Shown: one piece after another, positions 60,601-64,000 of the stretch
Numbering within the stretch: position 1 is the stretch's first letter
Layout of the letters: every line of letters begins with the position of its first letter
DNA from: Gerris lacustris
Taxonomy: Eukaryota; Arthropoda; Insecta; Hemiptera; Gerridae
NCBI GenBank assembly: GCA_951217055.1
Contig: OX578280.1
Span: 11,224,271-11,288,270, forward strand
DNA length: 64,000 bases
Direction: 5' to 3'
Notes under the pieces: generated by a model
Seen by the model: only the letters and a program-made list of their open reading frames with translations
Databases searched by the model: none
What the model was told of the DNA's origin: nothing
Translations under genes and position numbers: made by a program

Positions 60601-61271
60601 AACGGGAAATTAACTTTCTAGGAAGCATAAAAATGAGGGTAAAATTCTAAAAATTTCTGGGGGAGGAACCCCCTTGGGGACCCCTCCCCCGTACACTGGC
60701 CCCCGGCCCGCCATCCCTTCGAATGTTGACAATGTGGCCCTTGATTAAAAAAGGTTGGGCACCCCTGTCCTAAATTATACATTTTATACTTATAAGTTTT
60801 TAAAAAAGGTTCTACAAATAAATACAAATCCAATATACAGTGTGAGTTTTATCGGCTTAATTATTAAAACCTAACCACATAATATTATGTAGTAAATATT
60901 ACGTATTACGTATAACCAAATTAAAAAGTATTTCAAGAGTTAAAAAAAATCTTCAAATTTATTATATAGTTTATTAACCTTTTGACATTAGTTAAGTTAG
61001 GCCTACGAATATTAACTTACCATAACGGTTTCGTCAAATTTTCAAAGATAGAACTTCTATAGTTCATAAAAACTAGGTGAAAAACAATGTGGGAGACCGC
61101 TAGTAAAATTTGGCTTAGGGCCTCAAAAAACCTAAATCCGGCACTGATCATAGGTCTAGCCAAGTTTCCTTCGCCAAGATGCTTCCAGTAGTGGAAGCGA
61201 AATGTCGGATTTTAACCCCCCAAGTTTGTGATAAAATAAATTTATATAACATTAAAATTCTTACCTCTCAT
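18715..61271 (-). CDS. Mgat2: Mgat2: alpha-1,6-mannosyl-glycoprotein 2-beta-N-acetylglucosaminyltransferase (whole gene, 8 coding exons)
   Basis: GlcNAc-transferase II (GT16) adds beta-1,2-GlcNAc to the alpha-1,6 mannose arm, committing N-glycans to the complex type in the Golgi. Joining eight exons gives 471 residues; human MGAT2 has 447. Residues 1-25 form a short basic cytosolic tail, 26-42 a signal-anchor (GLLLVVAVCFLWLQ), and about 43-135 a variable stem with N-x-S/T sites. The catalytic domain from about 137 carries VHTR, FSHD, CPRD, the family signature HYREAKFTQTKHHWWWK (242-258), the metal and nucleotide-sugar acidic motif EED (280-282), DDYNWDW (363-369), HHKKNNC (402-408) and NGGWGDIRDH (451-460). 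All seven introns are GT-AG and phases match, with no stop or frameshift, so the gene looks functional. Introns of 2.5-10.2 kb are almost entirely repeats. The start ATG in exon 1 is the only Met shortly before the anchor; 5' UTR exons and promoter are not identified. Confidence 0.95.
18998..19706. mobile_element. TIR element with internal duplication and G35 tract
   Basis: The ends are agggtttcgttggta (about 18999) and the inverted taccaacgaaaccct (about 19687-19701). Inside, a roughly 190-bp module containing ctttcatttgatacccc occurs twice, each preceded by a G run; the first run is 35 G (19036-19070). It also contains short GACA repeats at about 19637. It sits in intron 7, about 60 nt upstream of exon 8. 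Confidence 0.65.
19941..20325. repeat. 43-bp minisatellite, about 9 copies
   Basis: Tandem units contain gtaactaactatttgtacta and gcggagttaaggcaaaa, with a period of 43-44 bp and few substitutions. Located in Mgat2 intron 7. Confidence 0.93.
20515..20640. repeat. Partial copy of the GACA-containing repeat
   Basis: It matches the interior of 4958-5755 (cttgtatcaggttgagatttt and cgttagaacataagatatc) but lacks both ends and the GACA run. Confidence 0.55.
20665..20790 (-). repeat. Solo arm of the hammerhead-like fold-back family
   Basis: It matches one arm of the fold-back at 35718-37323 (gctatatttcgccctaac, cctcaggctgg). On the minus strand it carries CTGAGGA, A, GCCC-loop-GGGC, GAAA at 20753-20727. 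No inverted partner lies nearby. Confidence 0.55.
21405..21619 (-). CDS. Mgat2: Mgat2 exon 7 (acceptor-binding and catalytic region)
   Basis: This exon encodes residues 328-398 plus two bases. The acceptor is gattacag|GCA and the donor is GAATG|gtaatt. It reads ITPWISSKHNMGMAFNR, then FCRYDDYNWDWSLQ and RVFHIGE. The spaced cysteines and the DDYNWDW block are typical of GT16. Confidence 0.97.
21931..22147. repeat. Near-perfect 217-bp palindrome with tRNA T-arm-like sequence
   Basis: The left arm (to about 22010) and right arm (from about 22068) are nearly exact inverted copies, including aactacgggaaacagacag. The centre holds another palindrome (ttccagtatag/ctatactggaa). The right arm carries GTGGTTCAAATCCCGGC, a good pol III box B/T-arm match. 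Located in intron 6, about 310 nt from exon 7. Confidence 0.85.
22565..24640. mobile_element. Fold-back element with expanded 33-bp repeat arm
   Basis: A palindromic core at about 22600-22800 (ctagattatctgaag paired with cttcagataatctag) is flanked on the left by one inverted 33-bp unit (aaccaaacagtgtcttcacac-type, about 22572-22592). On the right are about 55 direct units. This resembles Foldback-type transposons, whose termini are tandem repeats. No transposase was found. Confidence 0.75.
22806..24632. repeat. 33-bp minisatellite, about 55 copies, with 489-bp higher-order duplication
   Basis: Units read gtgtgaagatgttgtttgg followed by ttattgaactaaac, with 28-29 bp shortened variants. Diagnostic variants (aactaaatgt at 23351 and 23840, aaacttgt at 23583 and 24072, aacgcgtg at 23683 and 24172) recur exactly 489 bp apart, showing block duplication. 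Confidence 0.95.
24641..26534. other. AT-rich DNA plus an unclassified repeat/possible LTR, no gene seen
   Basis: 24650-25190 is plain AT-rich sequence. About 25195-25980 is less AT-rich and contains cgttgtgacgtcaacagg, a TATA-like gatatttaagcc and ctccattactactcgg. It could be a solo LTR or unclassified repeat, but I found no matching ends or target duplication. A single Tigger-like terminus (tatccaggttttactgta) ends near 26422. Confidence 0.4.
26536..27122. mobile_element. Fold-back element 'tagtccaggagatagc', complete copy
   Basis: Long inverted arms (about 250 bp each) start with tagtccaggagatagc (about 26538) and end gctatctcctggacta (about 27119). They contain atcaagctagaattttgtat and aagttcgtctgcgggacat in both orientations. 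Other copies are at 43515-44225, 51172-51600 and 59560-60790. There is no coding sequence. Confidence 0.85.
27123..28673. other. AT-rich DNA, no gene seen
   Basis: Homopolymer-rich intron 6 sequence with A runs near 27239 and 27650. A short phrase near 28320 (aggtagattagttttcac) recurs near 47030. No coding or structural feature was recognised. Confidence 0.5.
28969..29173. mobile_element. 205-bp hAT-like MITE nested in the mariner
   Basis: Begins CAGTGGCGTAGCTAA and ends TAGTTACGCCACTG. Flanks gttataac and gttatgtt are similar 8-mers, consistent with a diverged hAT target duplication. It splits the mariner reading just before VITGDGTWVY. Confidence 0.75.
29182..29603 (-). pseudogene. Mariner transposase N-terminal fragment
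   Basis: The minus strand reads from MKCNEVCEMITKAYGES through a helix-turn-helix region, then has a stop after DENVEKVK at about 29421. It continues as MVINDCRITVTEVADDVG and LLNFQQKQRLMEVAQ to the nested MITE. The remainder (VITGDGTWVYKYDVETK, 28968 down to about 28860) lies beyond the MITE. The DDE/DDD catalytic block is deleted, so no active transposase is possible. Confidence 0.88.
30301..30509. mobile_element. GC-rich MITE with 'gaggcgaagccgag' tandem phrases
   Basis: The termini acctagggagtaaagtaag and ggcactttactcacgaggt are inverted repeats. The interior repeats gaggcgaagccgagg-like phrases four times at irregular spacing. Its composition is strikingly different from the AT-rich surroundings. 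A partial copy lies at 15579-15690. Confidence 0.65.
31135..31295 (-). CDS. Mgat2: Mgat2 exon 6 (EED metal/UDP site)
   Basis: This exon encodes residues 274-327. The acceptor is tgttttag|GA and the donor is AAAAAG|gtaaaa. It reads GLVLFLEEDHYVAEDF, containing the acidic EED motif that stands in for the DXD of other glycosyltransferases, then CPQVNIFSLGTYLKTYNYY. It ends exactly on a codon boundary. Confidence 0.97.
31658..32363. mobile_element. 706-bp TIR element (Sola-like?), copy 2, inverse orientation
   Basis: GAGGAGCTTAGTATCAAAG and GATACTAGGCTCCTC termini are flanked by AAAT on both sides (31654-31657 and 32364-32367). It is nearly collinear with the reverse complement of 12503-13206. 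Located in intron 5, about 360 nt from exon 6. Confidence 0.78.
32715..33525 (+). repeat. Interspersed repeat with 5S rRNA-like segment, copy 2
   Basis: Starts tcgggtacctcgaaac, has a small GC-rich hairpin (tcctgctgcttcgcagcagga), then GTCAGTACTTGGATGGGTGA at about 32813-32832, resembling 5S box C. The body matches 6281-7085 in inverse orientation, ending at about 33525 with a roughly 30-bp tail of gaggaaaagtaaaaa. Confidence 0.62.
33526..34235. other. AT-rich intronic DNA, no feature seen
   Basis: No coding, RNA or repeat feature was recognised between the 5S-like repeat and the 71-bp minisatellite. Confidence 0.5.
34240..35440. repeat. 71-bp minisatellite, about 17 copies
   Basis: The phrase gatgaagaagagctaaggta recurs every 71 bp (for example 34392, 34463, 34534). 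Units include tagctggatgcagctgaaag and gctctctagaga. Units at the outer ends are more diverged. It ends about 55 nt from the donor of Mgat2 exon 5. Confidence 0.95.
35496..35641 (-). CDS. Mgat2: Mgat2 exon 5 (GT16 signature)
   Basis: This 146-nt exon encodes residues 225-274. The acceptor is tgttttag and the donor is TCAG|gtacct. It carries CINADHPDLYGHYREAKF and TKHHWWWKANRVF, the most diagnostic GT16 block. It joins exon 4 through a split Gln codon (CA|A) and exon 6 through a split Gly codon (G|GA). Confidence 0.97.
36243..36473 (+). pseudogene. hAT transposase C-terminal (dimerisation) fragment
   Basis: The roughly 70-residue reading includes APTERIFSMIGSIWKPER, then LSLSVVKELLNIKPNS. The A-x-x-E-R-x-F-S core is the conserved start of the hAT C-terminal dimerisation domain. 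The upstream catalytic region is absent, so it is a fragment within the non-autonomous hAT. Confidence 0.72.
36635..37001 (-). mobile_element. 367-bp palindromic insertion carrying a hammerhead core
   Basis: Arms of about 108 bp (36635-36742 and 36852-36960) are inverted copies (including gccacgcaagcgtgacac). They enclose a 109-bp spacer with the hammerhead candidate. A 13-bp direct repeat atataggtatata flanks the insertion (36622-36634 and 37002-37014), although the site is TA-rich. A long, variable target duplication suggests target-primed retrotransposition. Confidence 0.72.
36752..36794 (-). ncRNA. Candidate hammerhead ribozyme core
   Basis: Reading the minus strand from 36794: GCATCGTC, GGGCCC, CTGATGA (36780-36774), GTCG-GACG-CGAC (stem II), GAAA (36761-36758), CAATGC. 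The conserved CUGAUGA and GAAA boxes are intact. Stem II has four perfect pairs. Stem III pairs ACAATGC with GCATCGT at six of seven positions, and the cleavage triplet would be GTC. Stem I is the loopless palindrome GGGCCC, which could form only between two copies, as proposed for minimal hammerheads of retroelements. Activity is unproven. Confidence 0.55.
37324..37924. other. AT-rich intronic DNA, no feature seen
   Basis: No gene or assignable repeat was recognised. About 37640-37870 is less AT-rich and may be the 3' part of the transposase remnant that follows. Confidence 0.4.
37928..38190 (-). pseudogene. hAT/DUF659-type transposase-derived fragment
   Basis: The minus strand reads SIFKEMLPGTPLPPEPILTR followed by WGTRIRAALYYAEYGEKVK and a Lys-rich end at a stop (37928). 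The LPP-x-P-ILTRWGT-x-x-x-A-x-x-YY pattern is characteristic of hAT/DUF659 transposases. A further segment (LLSRVSIF) extends upstream. No upstream or downstream catalytic parts were found, so it is a fragment. Confidence 0.6.
38191..39199. other. AT-rich intronic DNA, no gene seen
   Basis: Intron 4 sequence up to the exon 4 donor. Short A/T runs occur (about 38496 and 38699). A short repeated phrase gagtcagaggtgg occurs twice near 38397-38450. Confidence 0.45.
39200..39441 (-). CDS. Mgat2: Mgat2 exon 4 (N-terminal catalytic domain)
   Basis: This exon encodes residues 145-224 plus two bases. The acceptor is tttttttcag|GTG and the donor is CCCA|gtaagt. It reads VHTRIVYLRHLIVSLAQAR, then FSHDHFDPEANELVQ, MQIFYPLSIQTHP and CPRDI, all recognisable GT16 segments. 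A SINE lies only 62 nt upstream of the acceptor side. Confidence 0.96.
39504..39801 (-). mobile_element. tRNA-derived SINE, copy B, with 12-bp target duplication
   Basis: The target duplication aatatttggtta (39492-39503 and 39802-39813) is exact. On the minus strand the head begins GGGAGCCAGCGTGGCCGTG (box A region) and box B is GGGGTTCGATTCC. The tail is a (CTA)n/(TAC)n run of about eight units. It lies in intron 3, 62 nt from exon 4. Confidence 0.9.
40314..40508 (-). mobile_element. tRNA-derived SINE of a second type, A-tailed
   Basis: The target duplication ttaaagctattt flanks it (about 40300-40311 and 40509-40520). On the minus strand box A-like GTAGCCGAGGGGTTAGCAC and box B GAGTTCGAATCCC are spaced as in a tRNA. 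The 3' end is a poly(A) run (T run at 40309-40320 on plus). The sequence differs from SINE copies A-C. Confidence 0.85.
40515..40925 (-). repeat. Interspersed repeat with 'ctcgatttc-cctcggggt' module
   Basis: The reverse complement corresponds to 41945-42205 plus 42685-42800. The module attcatttctcgatttcacc is also shared with the 704-bp elements at 12503 and 31658. This copy lacks the insertion found at 42206-42685, acting as an empty site. Confidence 0.65.
41297..41944. other. Intronic DNA, no feature seen
   Basis: AT-rich sequence between the hAT and the next repeat. No coding or structural signal was recognised. Confidence 0.5.
41945..42800 (+). repeat. Second copy of the 40515 repeat, interrupted by a 480-bp repeat
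   Basis: 41945-42205 and 42685-42800 are continuous in the copy at 40515-40925 (inverse). The intervening 42206-42685 matches the reverse complement of 10570-11060 and is therefore a later insertion. Confidence 0.65.
43109..43315 (-). CDS. Mgat2: Mgat2 exon 3 (stem to first beta strand)
   Basis: This 207-nt, phase 0-0 exon encodes residues 76-144. The acceptor is tttttccag and the donor is CAA|gtatga. It contains sequons NSS and NDT, and ends in the hydrophobic strand DTLIIVIQ, which continues as VHTR in exon 4, as in insect Mgat2 (IIVVQ-VHTR). Confidence 0.9.
43515..44225. mobile_element. Fold-back 'tagtccaggagatagc' family, diverged copy with nested MITE
   Basis: Both arms of the family are present, diverged (left tgtccagaagatag, right gctatctcctggacta). 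At 43753-43995 it is interrupted by the ttctttagattgttactccc MITE, which is the uninterrupted counterpart of 4890-5917. Confidence 0.7.
43753..43995. mobile_element. MITE with 'ttctttagattgttactccc' ends, complete copy
   Basis: Inverted ends acttctttagattgttactc and gagtaacaatctaaagaag, with further internal inverted copies near 43891 and 43930, so the element can fold into stacked hairpins. Compared with 4890-5917 it lacks the GACA repeat insertion. Confidence 0.75.
44748..45300. repeat. Minisatellite of palindromic 'tatatccatggata' units
   Basis: About twenty irregular units of 23-35 bp built on ggactatatatccatggat. Each holds the palindrome atccatggat with NcoI-like CCATGG centres. Spacing and unit length vary, unlike the other uniform arrays. 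Located in intron 2. Confidence 0.9.
45301..47237. other. AT-rich intronic DNA, no gene seen
   Basis: It contains a T29 run at 45666-45694, a degraded hAT-like terminus near 45795 (tagtggtgtagctaggg), a threefold tandem 32-bp repeat near 46088-46175 (ttcacctaaataaacaaata), and otherwise AT-rich sequence. Confidence 0.5.
47248..48424 (-). mobile_element. tRNA-derived SINE, copy C, internally amplified
   Basis: Head on the minus strand: GGGAGCCAGCTTGGCCGAGG with tRNA-Leu-like box A (TTGGCCGAGGTGCTCTAGGC) and box B GTGGGTTCGATCCC. Tail is a TAG/CTA run at 47252. A near duplication aagtgagagg/aagtgagaag flanks it (47238-47247 and 48425-48434). A 103-bp internal segment is amplified to nine copies. 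Confidence 0.85.
47445..48342 (-). repeat. 103-bp tandem array of SINE-derived units, 9 copies
   Basis: The phrase cctctcaggggtgtccctcg recurs at 47574, 47677, 47780, 47883, 47986, 48089, 48192 and 48295, plus a variant at about 47470. Each unit holds atggatcgaaccca, whose reverse complement is a consensus pol III box B (GGTTCGATCC). Units differ at only a few positions. Overlapping open frames arise because 103 is not a multiple of three. Confidence 0.95.
48440..48710 (-). pseudogene. Possible non-LTR retrotransposon (LINE) remnant
   Basis: The minus strand contains a reading like KVTGKTRRDRVRNTVIRAF, resembling the RRDR-x-RN-x-x-IR segment found after the reverse transcriptase domain of many non-LTR elements. 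Stops and frameshifts surround it and no catalytic RT motif is seen. The SINE at 47248 may have inserted into it. Confidence 0.45.
48711..49977. other. AT-rich intronic DNA, no feature seen
   Basis: Many A runs (49142, 49430-49470). No coding or repeat structure was recognised. Confidence 0.5.
49978..51171. mobile_element. 1.2-kb element with long (about 190 bp) terminal inverted repeats
   Basis: Left end gatgattagtgtgacgtcac and right end gtgacgtcattactaatcat. The arms also share cattttacatgggtttgata-like and tgaatgggagaa segments in inverted order. On the minus strand at about 50830-50705 an acceptor-like ttctattttag precedes the reading FHLLERYENFIYTSFFSEDK, possibly a fragment of its own gene; family unknown. 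Confidence 0.7.
51172..51600. mobile_element. Fold-back 'tagtccaggagatagc' family, partial copy
   Basis: The left arm (tatagtccaggatatagcgt onward) and the spacer are present. The right arm is truncated after gtccgccaaaatgg. It abuts the element ending at 51171. Confidence 0.7.
51601..52569. other. Intronic DNA with a diverged repeat, no gene seen
   Basis: About 52060-52290 resembles parts of the 5S-like and GACA repeat families (gataacttgggtaaaaatta, aaatggcggccaata). The remainder is featureless. Confidence 0.4.
52570..53456. mobile_element. TIR element with nested palindrome, next to exon 2
   Basis: Inverted ends of about 100 bp: ctcagagcaaggaaggggta at left and its inverse ending gctctgag at right. 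An 11-bp direct repeat agtgtattata flanks it (52559-52569 and 53457-53467). A second inverted pair inside (ggatcttatataaagggg, about 52965, and cctttatataagatcc, about 53233) marks a nested fold-back. It ends 44 nt from the exon 2 donor. Confidence 0.78.
53501..53718 (-). CDS. Mgat2: Mgat2 exon 2 (membrane anchor and start of stem)
   Basis: This exon encodes residues 3-75. The acceptor is tttgtttcag (AG at 53720-53719) and the donor is CAG|gttagt. It contains basic residues, then the hydrophobic signal-anchor and a His/Ser/Gln-rich stem with the sequon NNT. The stem is poorly conserved in the family, so assignment rests on frame continuity, splice sites and type II topology. A TIR element ends 44 nt beyond the donor side. 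Confidence 0.85.
53719..55117. other. Intron 1 DNA with small fragments, no gene seen
   Basis: A fragment of the aggcaccgcgtggctttatc repeat lies at 53799, and a C13 tract near 53907. Hairpin-prone phrases with repeated tttactttacc occur at 54130-54175, and inverted copies of gtgcaactcgag / ctagttgcac at 54567-54680. Confidence 0.45.
55118..55692 (+). mobile_element. Crypton-like hairpin element, copy 4
   Basis: Full organisation as in the copy at 3321. The central palindrome here reads ccacgctagcgcgg instead of ccaccctagggcgg, a paired change that preserves base pairing. The ORF has a small deletion after SESSD, then NSAKNTTQELMPSLSRERY. Confidence 0.65.
56195..56345. mobile_element. Small MITE with 'aggccc...cacgg' inverted ends
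   Basis: Left taaaggccccc...acacgg and right gtcgtgtatgagggcctta are inverted-like. The interior repeats gtttgngcaaacatgatgttt-type phrases in both orientations. Class unknown. Confidence 0.5.
56437..57195. mobile_element. GACA-containing repeat, copy 2
   Basis: Collinear with 4958-5755 from ctaggcatcgcgtggctcta to cgctcgcttcaa, with a shorter GACA run at 57135-57155. Confidence 0.7.
57884..59068 (-). mobile_element. Crypton-like hairpin element, copy 5, split by a fold-back
   Basis: The element is in inverse orientation. The terminal hairpin is at 57885-58025. The reading from 58199 down (MSESSDSDENVEKNTPPE, then NSAKNTTQELMPSLSRERY) is the most intact ORF of the family. The central palindrome lies at about 58955-59000. 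It is interrupted at 58238-58874 within the 5' leader. About 40 bp near the outer end are missing relative to other copies. Confidence 0.67.
58238..58874. mobile_element. 637-bp fold-back with hammerhead-like motifs in both arms
   Basis: Arms of about 280 bp (58276 onward and to 58874) are nearly perfect inverted copies (cttcagtcattcttaggtct paired with agacctaagaatgactgaag). A 13-bp target duplication aacagttacttta flanks it (58225-58237 and 58875-58887). Each arm carries CTGAAGA, T, GCCTC-AAAG-GAGGT, GAAA. Confidence 0.85.
59945..60767 (+). mobile_element. Inner hAT (Charlie-like) element with transposase C-terminus
   Basis: Ends CAGGGGTGCCCAACCT and GGTTGGGCACCCCTG. A direct repeat tcctaaatt flanks it. 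The plus strand at 60101-60349 encodes a hAT dimerisation domain. Inserted into the right arm of a tagtccagg-type fold-back. Confidence 0.88.
60101..60349 (+). pseudogene. hAT/Charlie transposase C-terminal fragment
   Basis: It reads DFKNLKMFARTMFSVFSSTY, then VCEQTFSKMNYIKSKFRSSL and TDEPLKSLLMIGTT to a stop. The STYVCEQTFS-x-MN-x-x-KS-x-x-R-x-x-L-TD pattern is typical of hAT transposases of the Charlie/ZBED5 type. Only the C-terminal dimerisation domain remains. Confidence 0.85.
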
Positions 61272-61296
61272 TACTTTCTTAAGAGCCAGTTTGCAT
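61265..61296 (-). CDS. Mgat2: Mgat2 exon 1 (start codon at 61271-61269)
   Basis: This is a 32-nt exon between an acceptor (tttcag, AG at 61298-61297) and a donor (gtaagaa, from 61264). Only the last 7 nt are assigned as coding: ATG AGA G. The codon is completed by TG from exon 2, giving M-R-V followed by the basic tail. The same frame stays open through the rest of the exon, so translation could begin further upstream. The M-R start matches my recollection of vertebrate MGAT2 N-termini. Because it has a 3' splice site, at least one more upstream 5' UTR exon must exist, and I could not locate it. Confidence 0.72.
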
Positions 61297-61298
61297 CT

Positions 61299-64000
61299 GA
61301 AACATAAAAAAAAAAGATGAAGCTATTAGTAAAGTAATTGTTTTGTAAATTTCACGTTCATAAGTTTGAGAGTTAATTATCAACTTCTAAAGTTGGGCCT
61401 ACCTACGAACATTGATAACAGCATTAACTCAAAATTGGAAAATTTTCCAGGACGATGAATATAAGAAAGTGTTTTCAAAATGATGCTATATTAATTGAAC
61501 CAACTTTTAACAATTCTAGTTGTTTATATCATACATATTATTATTATTATGGATGTAATTACAAAACTGAAAATTGCTTAAGATGAGCATTGGTTTAATT
61601 ATTCTTCACACTCAATTTTAATATTTAGTAGATCTTATTGTCACGTTGCGTTTCGCACATGATCAAAAATAAAAACATCTAGTCATCACCATCTTTACTC
61701 TTCCTTGTCATCAACGTACCATCCAAAATGCTATTTCATTTTAACCAGCTAAAGGTCGACCAAGAAGTCATGAACATGGGAGAAACTAAAAGCTTAGCTT
61801 CGTTTAAAGTCGGAAATTCCGAGTATTGCCGAAGTCAGTACAGTCGGGTGCTAAGACAATACCAATTTCTAGTTCGTATGACATGCGCAGTTATGTCAAA
61901 TCTCACGAATTACAACAGGAAGGTTTCCAATCTGTTAGGTTTCCTGTTTTGTTTGATGTCCACTGTCCTAAACGATTTTTGTATGATCCACAAATCCACG
62001 GGATGATGCAAATGTAAAGGACGCGACAAATCACTGGGTTGGAACGAACCTAATATGTATTTGTTATTATAGAATATTATAATGAATAATTAATAAATAA
62101 TAATATAAAGATATTAGATATTAGCGTATATTATTAGTGATTTCTTATCAGGTACAGTGTTGCCTGTTGCAAAAAATATTAAAATAATATAGAAGTTATT
62201 GAAAATAAACTTATTAATAACAAAAGAACAGCACTGTGTTTTTTGAAGGTGGTCTATTTTATTAAAAACTGACTATACATGACACTAAAACAACGACACT
62301 AGCGCACTCCTCAGATTTCCATGATTTCTTGGTCGACCTTTAACACCTTTTAATAGCCCAAGAAAGAATGACTAGCTGCACAGGGAATCAGTTTGTTTAC
62401 GGAATGTAAACAAACCAGCTAGCTGCTTATCACCAGGTATACCAACTGACCATCTGACCTTCCTACTCAAACTAAGCAATTTCAACGATAAAGAAATATA
62501 ATTCTACAACTATTTTAAGTATAAATATATTGTAATTATTTCATTTTAGTTTAGTTTTAAGATGAAAATTAATTTTGTGAATCCTAGGTCTTTGATTAGA
62601 AATAATTAAAAAGGCTGAGATAGAGGTAAACAAATGATGTTTTGATAATAATATGTCGCCCGGTTTAGAAGACAAAAGACAGTATCTTTGTTTCTTTGTT
62701 AATATAATATATGTGTTTAAAAATGAATCAATTTTCGTCAATTAATGTAATGGTATGTACCTCTACCTCTATGTATGATACATTTTAATCCTTCCTACCT
62801 CTTATCAACGAAATTATCATAATCCAGATATAATAATAGTTCTAAGTTCTAATCACGTTTGCTTTTTCTAAATTAAGATCATATATATTTTATAGTATAG
62901 CCTATGGATATATGCTTTGCTCATTGTTGTTGTATTTATTAATTATATTATAATATGTAGTTTACTTTTTTATTATTAGGTTTGTTCCAACCACACTTCA
63001 AACTAGTTTGATACATGACCTCCATATAAATATAAGGCTGCTCCAAAGCAGATAATTCGCTGAGTAACGGCCGCCATCTAGAGTAGACTAGCGGAGCTTA
63101 TAGGAAGCAGAGCCCCCAGTATTTCTTAATAAAAAAAAAAAACTAATTTTATTAAGAAAAAAATGACATCGCAAAATTAAAGTTTAGATTGTAAAAGGAA
63201 CAATTTGTAAAAAGAAACACTATGTAATAAAAACGAAGACAAAAAAGTTACAGGGTAGGATACAATAGATTTACCCTTTTTCCTTTGCTGTTCTTCTGAT
63301 TTCTTAATTTCTTTCAGCAGAAAATATGTAGCTTCTCCTTTCTTATTTTAAAGTATTTAAACTATAATTTTTAAATCAAAAATTATAAATCAGAAAATGT
63401 AATAATTCTTGACTAAAGGATTTGGTTAGGATTTTCACTTATACTATAGCAATTAATTTTATATCTTCTCAATTTTTCTATAATTTAAGAACAAATAACT
63501 AAACCGGTATGTGTCAAATTTCAAATTTCTACCGACAAAAATAGGTGTGTAAAAATTTTAAATATTTTTACCTGTTTTTTTTTTTTTGCTGAGCAGTATA
63601 ATTTCAAGATCATCAGAGTTGCTTCCAGCAACTTTCTTTACCACTTTTATAACCACTTAACACTGTCTTCTTTGTGCCAGACATAACACCCAGTTGTCAT
63701 TTTCTGCTAATTTAATCAATGTGAAGTTCATCGTATGAAGTTTACAACTGCAGCAAAAGGATAGAAACCTCGCCTTTTGGTATTTGAAAAACAGCTTGCA
63801 TGTCGTATCAGGCAGAAAATTAGCTCTACATAATATTACCTTGCCGCTTTCCATATTGGACATTTCTCGTGTTCAGGCTTAAACCCGGCACATACTGAGA
63901 CGCAGGTGACGCAGGGCAGGTCAGCACAGTTTTTTTTTTAATCGCAGAAATATACGTTACAGCACGAATTGAGACGCAGAGCAGGGCAGCACAGTTTAAT
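61299..64000. other. Region upstream of Mgat2 exon 1; repeats only
   Basis: No 5' UTR exon, promoter or second gene could be identified. Inverted copies of aaaggtcgaccaagaagtca lie at about 61750 and 62320, suggesting a TIR element with an unassigned reading (61728-62017). A MITE terminus aggtttgttccaaccacac starts at 62981. The last 110 bases repeat gagacgcag...cagggcag phrases. Confidence 0.4.

Larger units (their letters stand above)
59450..61146. mobile_element. hAT element with nested fold-back and second hAT
   Basis: Ends CAGTGCCGGATTTA and TAAATCCGGCACTG are perfect inverted repeats. The 8-bp duplication atcatagg (59442-59449 and 61147-61154) is perfect. The interior is occupied by a fold-back (about 59560-60790) and the hAT at 59945-60767. 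It ends 119 nt from the exon 1 donor side. Confidence 0.9.

Noticed and set aside
61728..62017. Two overlapping open frames upstream of exon 1
   Set aside because: Neither shows a recognisable motif, and they lie between inverted copies of a gtcgaccaagaa phrase, so they probably belong to an unassigned element.
63657..63863. 68-residue minus-strand open frame near the window end
   Set aside because: It is considered as a 5' exon of Mgat2 but has no suitable splice junction to exon 1 and no family similarity I recognise.

Overview
This is a window of an AT-rich animal nuclear genome, most probably from an arthropod and plausibly an insect. The evidence is GT-AG introns, a metazoan Golgi glycosyltransferase, tRNA-derived SINEs, hAT, mariner, Tigger-like and probable Crypton-derived elements, and many fold-back repeats and minisatellites. 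I see no operon, ribosome-binding site, CRISPR array or other prokaryotic architecture.

The window contains one recognisable host gene, on the minus strand. It is Mgat2 (alpha-1,6-mannosyl-glycoprotein 2-beta-N-acetylglucosaminyltransferase, GlcNAc-TII, CAZy family GT16). It can be read across eight coding exons: 61265-61271 (start codon), 53501-53718, 43109-43315, 39200-39441, 35496-35641, 31135-31295, 21405-21619 and 18715-18934 (stop). All introns are GT-AG and all phases agree. The 1,416-nt reading frame gives a 471-residue type II Golgi protein spread over about 42.6 kb. Upstream 5' UTR exons and the promoter were not identified.

Everything else is repeat-derived or featureless AT-rich DNA. 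The 3' flank (1-18.7 kb) holds a Tigger MITE, a dead hAT transposase, three copies of a hairpin element with a Crypton-like N-terminal fragment, a 95-bp minisatellite, a Tigger element split by a 704-bp element, a 1.08-kb hAT, a SINE and several MITEs. The introns hold a 43-bp minisatellite, a fold-back whose arm has expanded into about 55 copies of a 33-bp repeat, long palindromes, a mariner with a nested MITE, a 71-bp minisatellite, a hAT with a nested SINE, and a SINE whose internal 103-bp segment is repeated nine times. They also hold nested insertions at 35.7-37.3 kb and 59.4-61.1 kb. Many insertions are supported by target-site duplications that can be read directly.

The most unusual signal is structural RNA-like. 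A near-complete hammerhead ribozyme core (36752-36794, minus strand) sits in the spacer of a 367-bp palindrome flanked by a 13-bp direct repeat. Looser motifs of the form CTGANGA-N-stem-GAAA, with a different stem at each locus, occur at 7150, 20727, 22745, 35784 and in both arms of the palindrome at 58238-58874. This suggests a Penelope-like or other ribozyme-bearing retroelement lineage that generates fold-back insertions.
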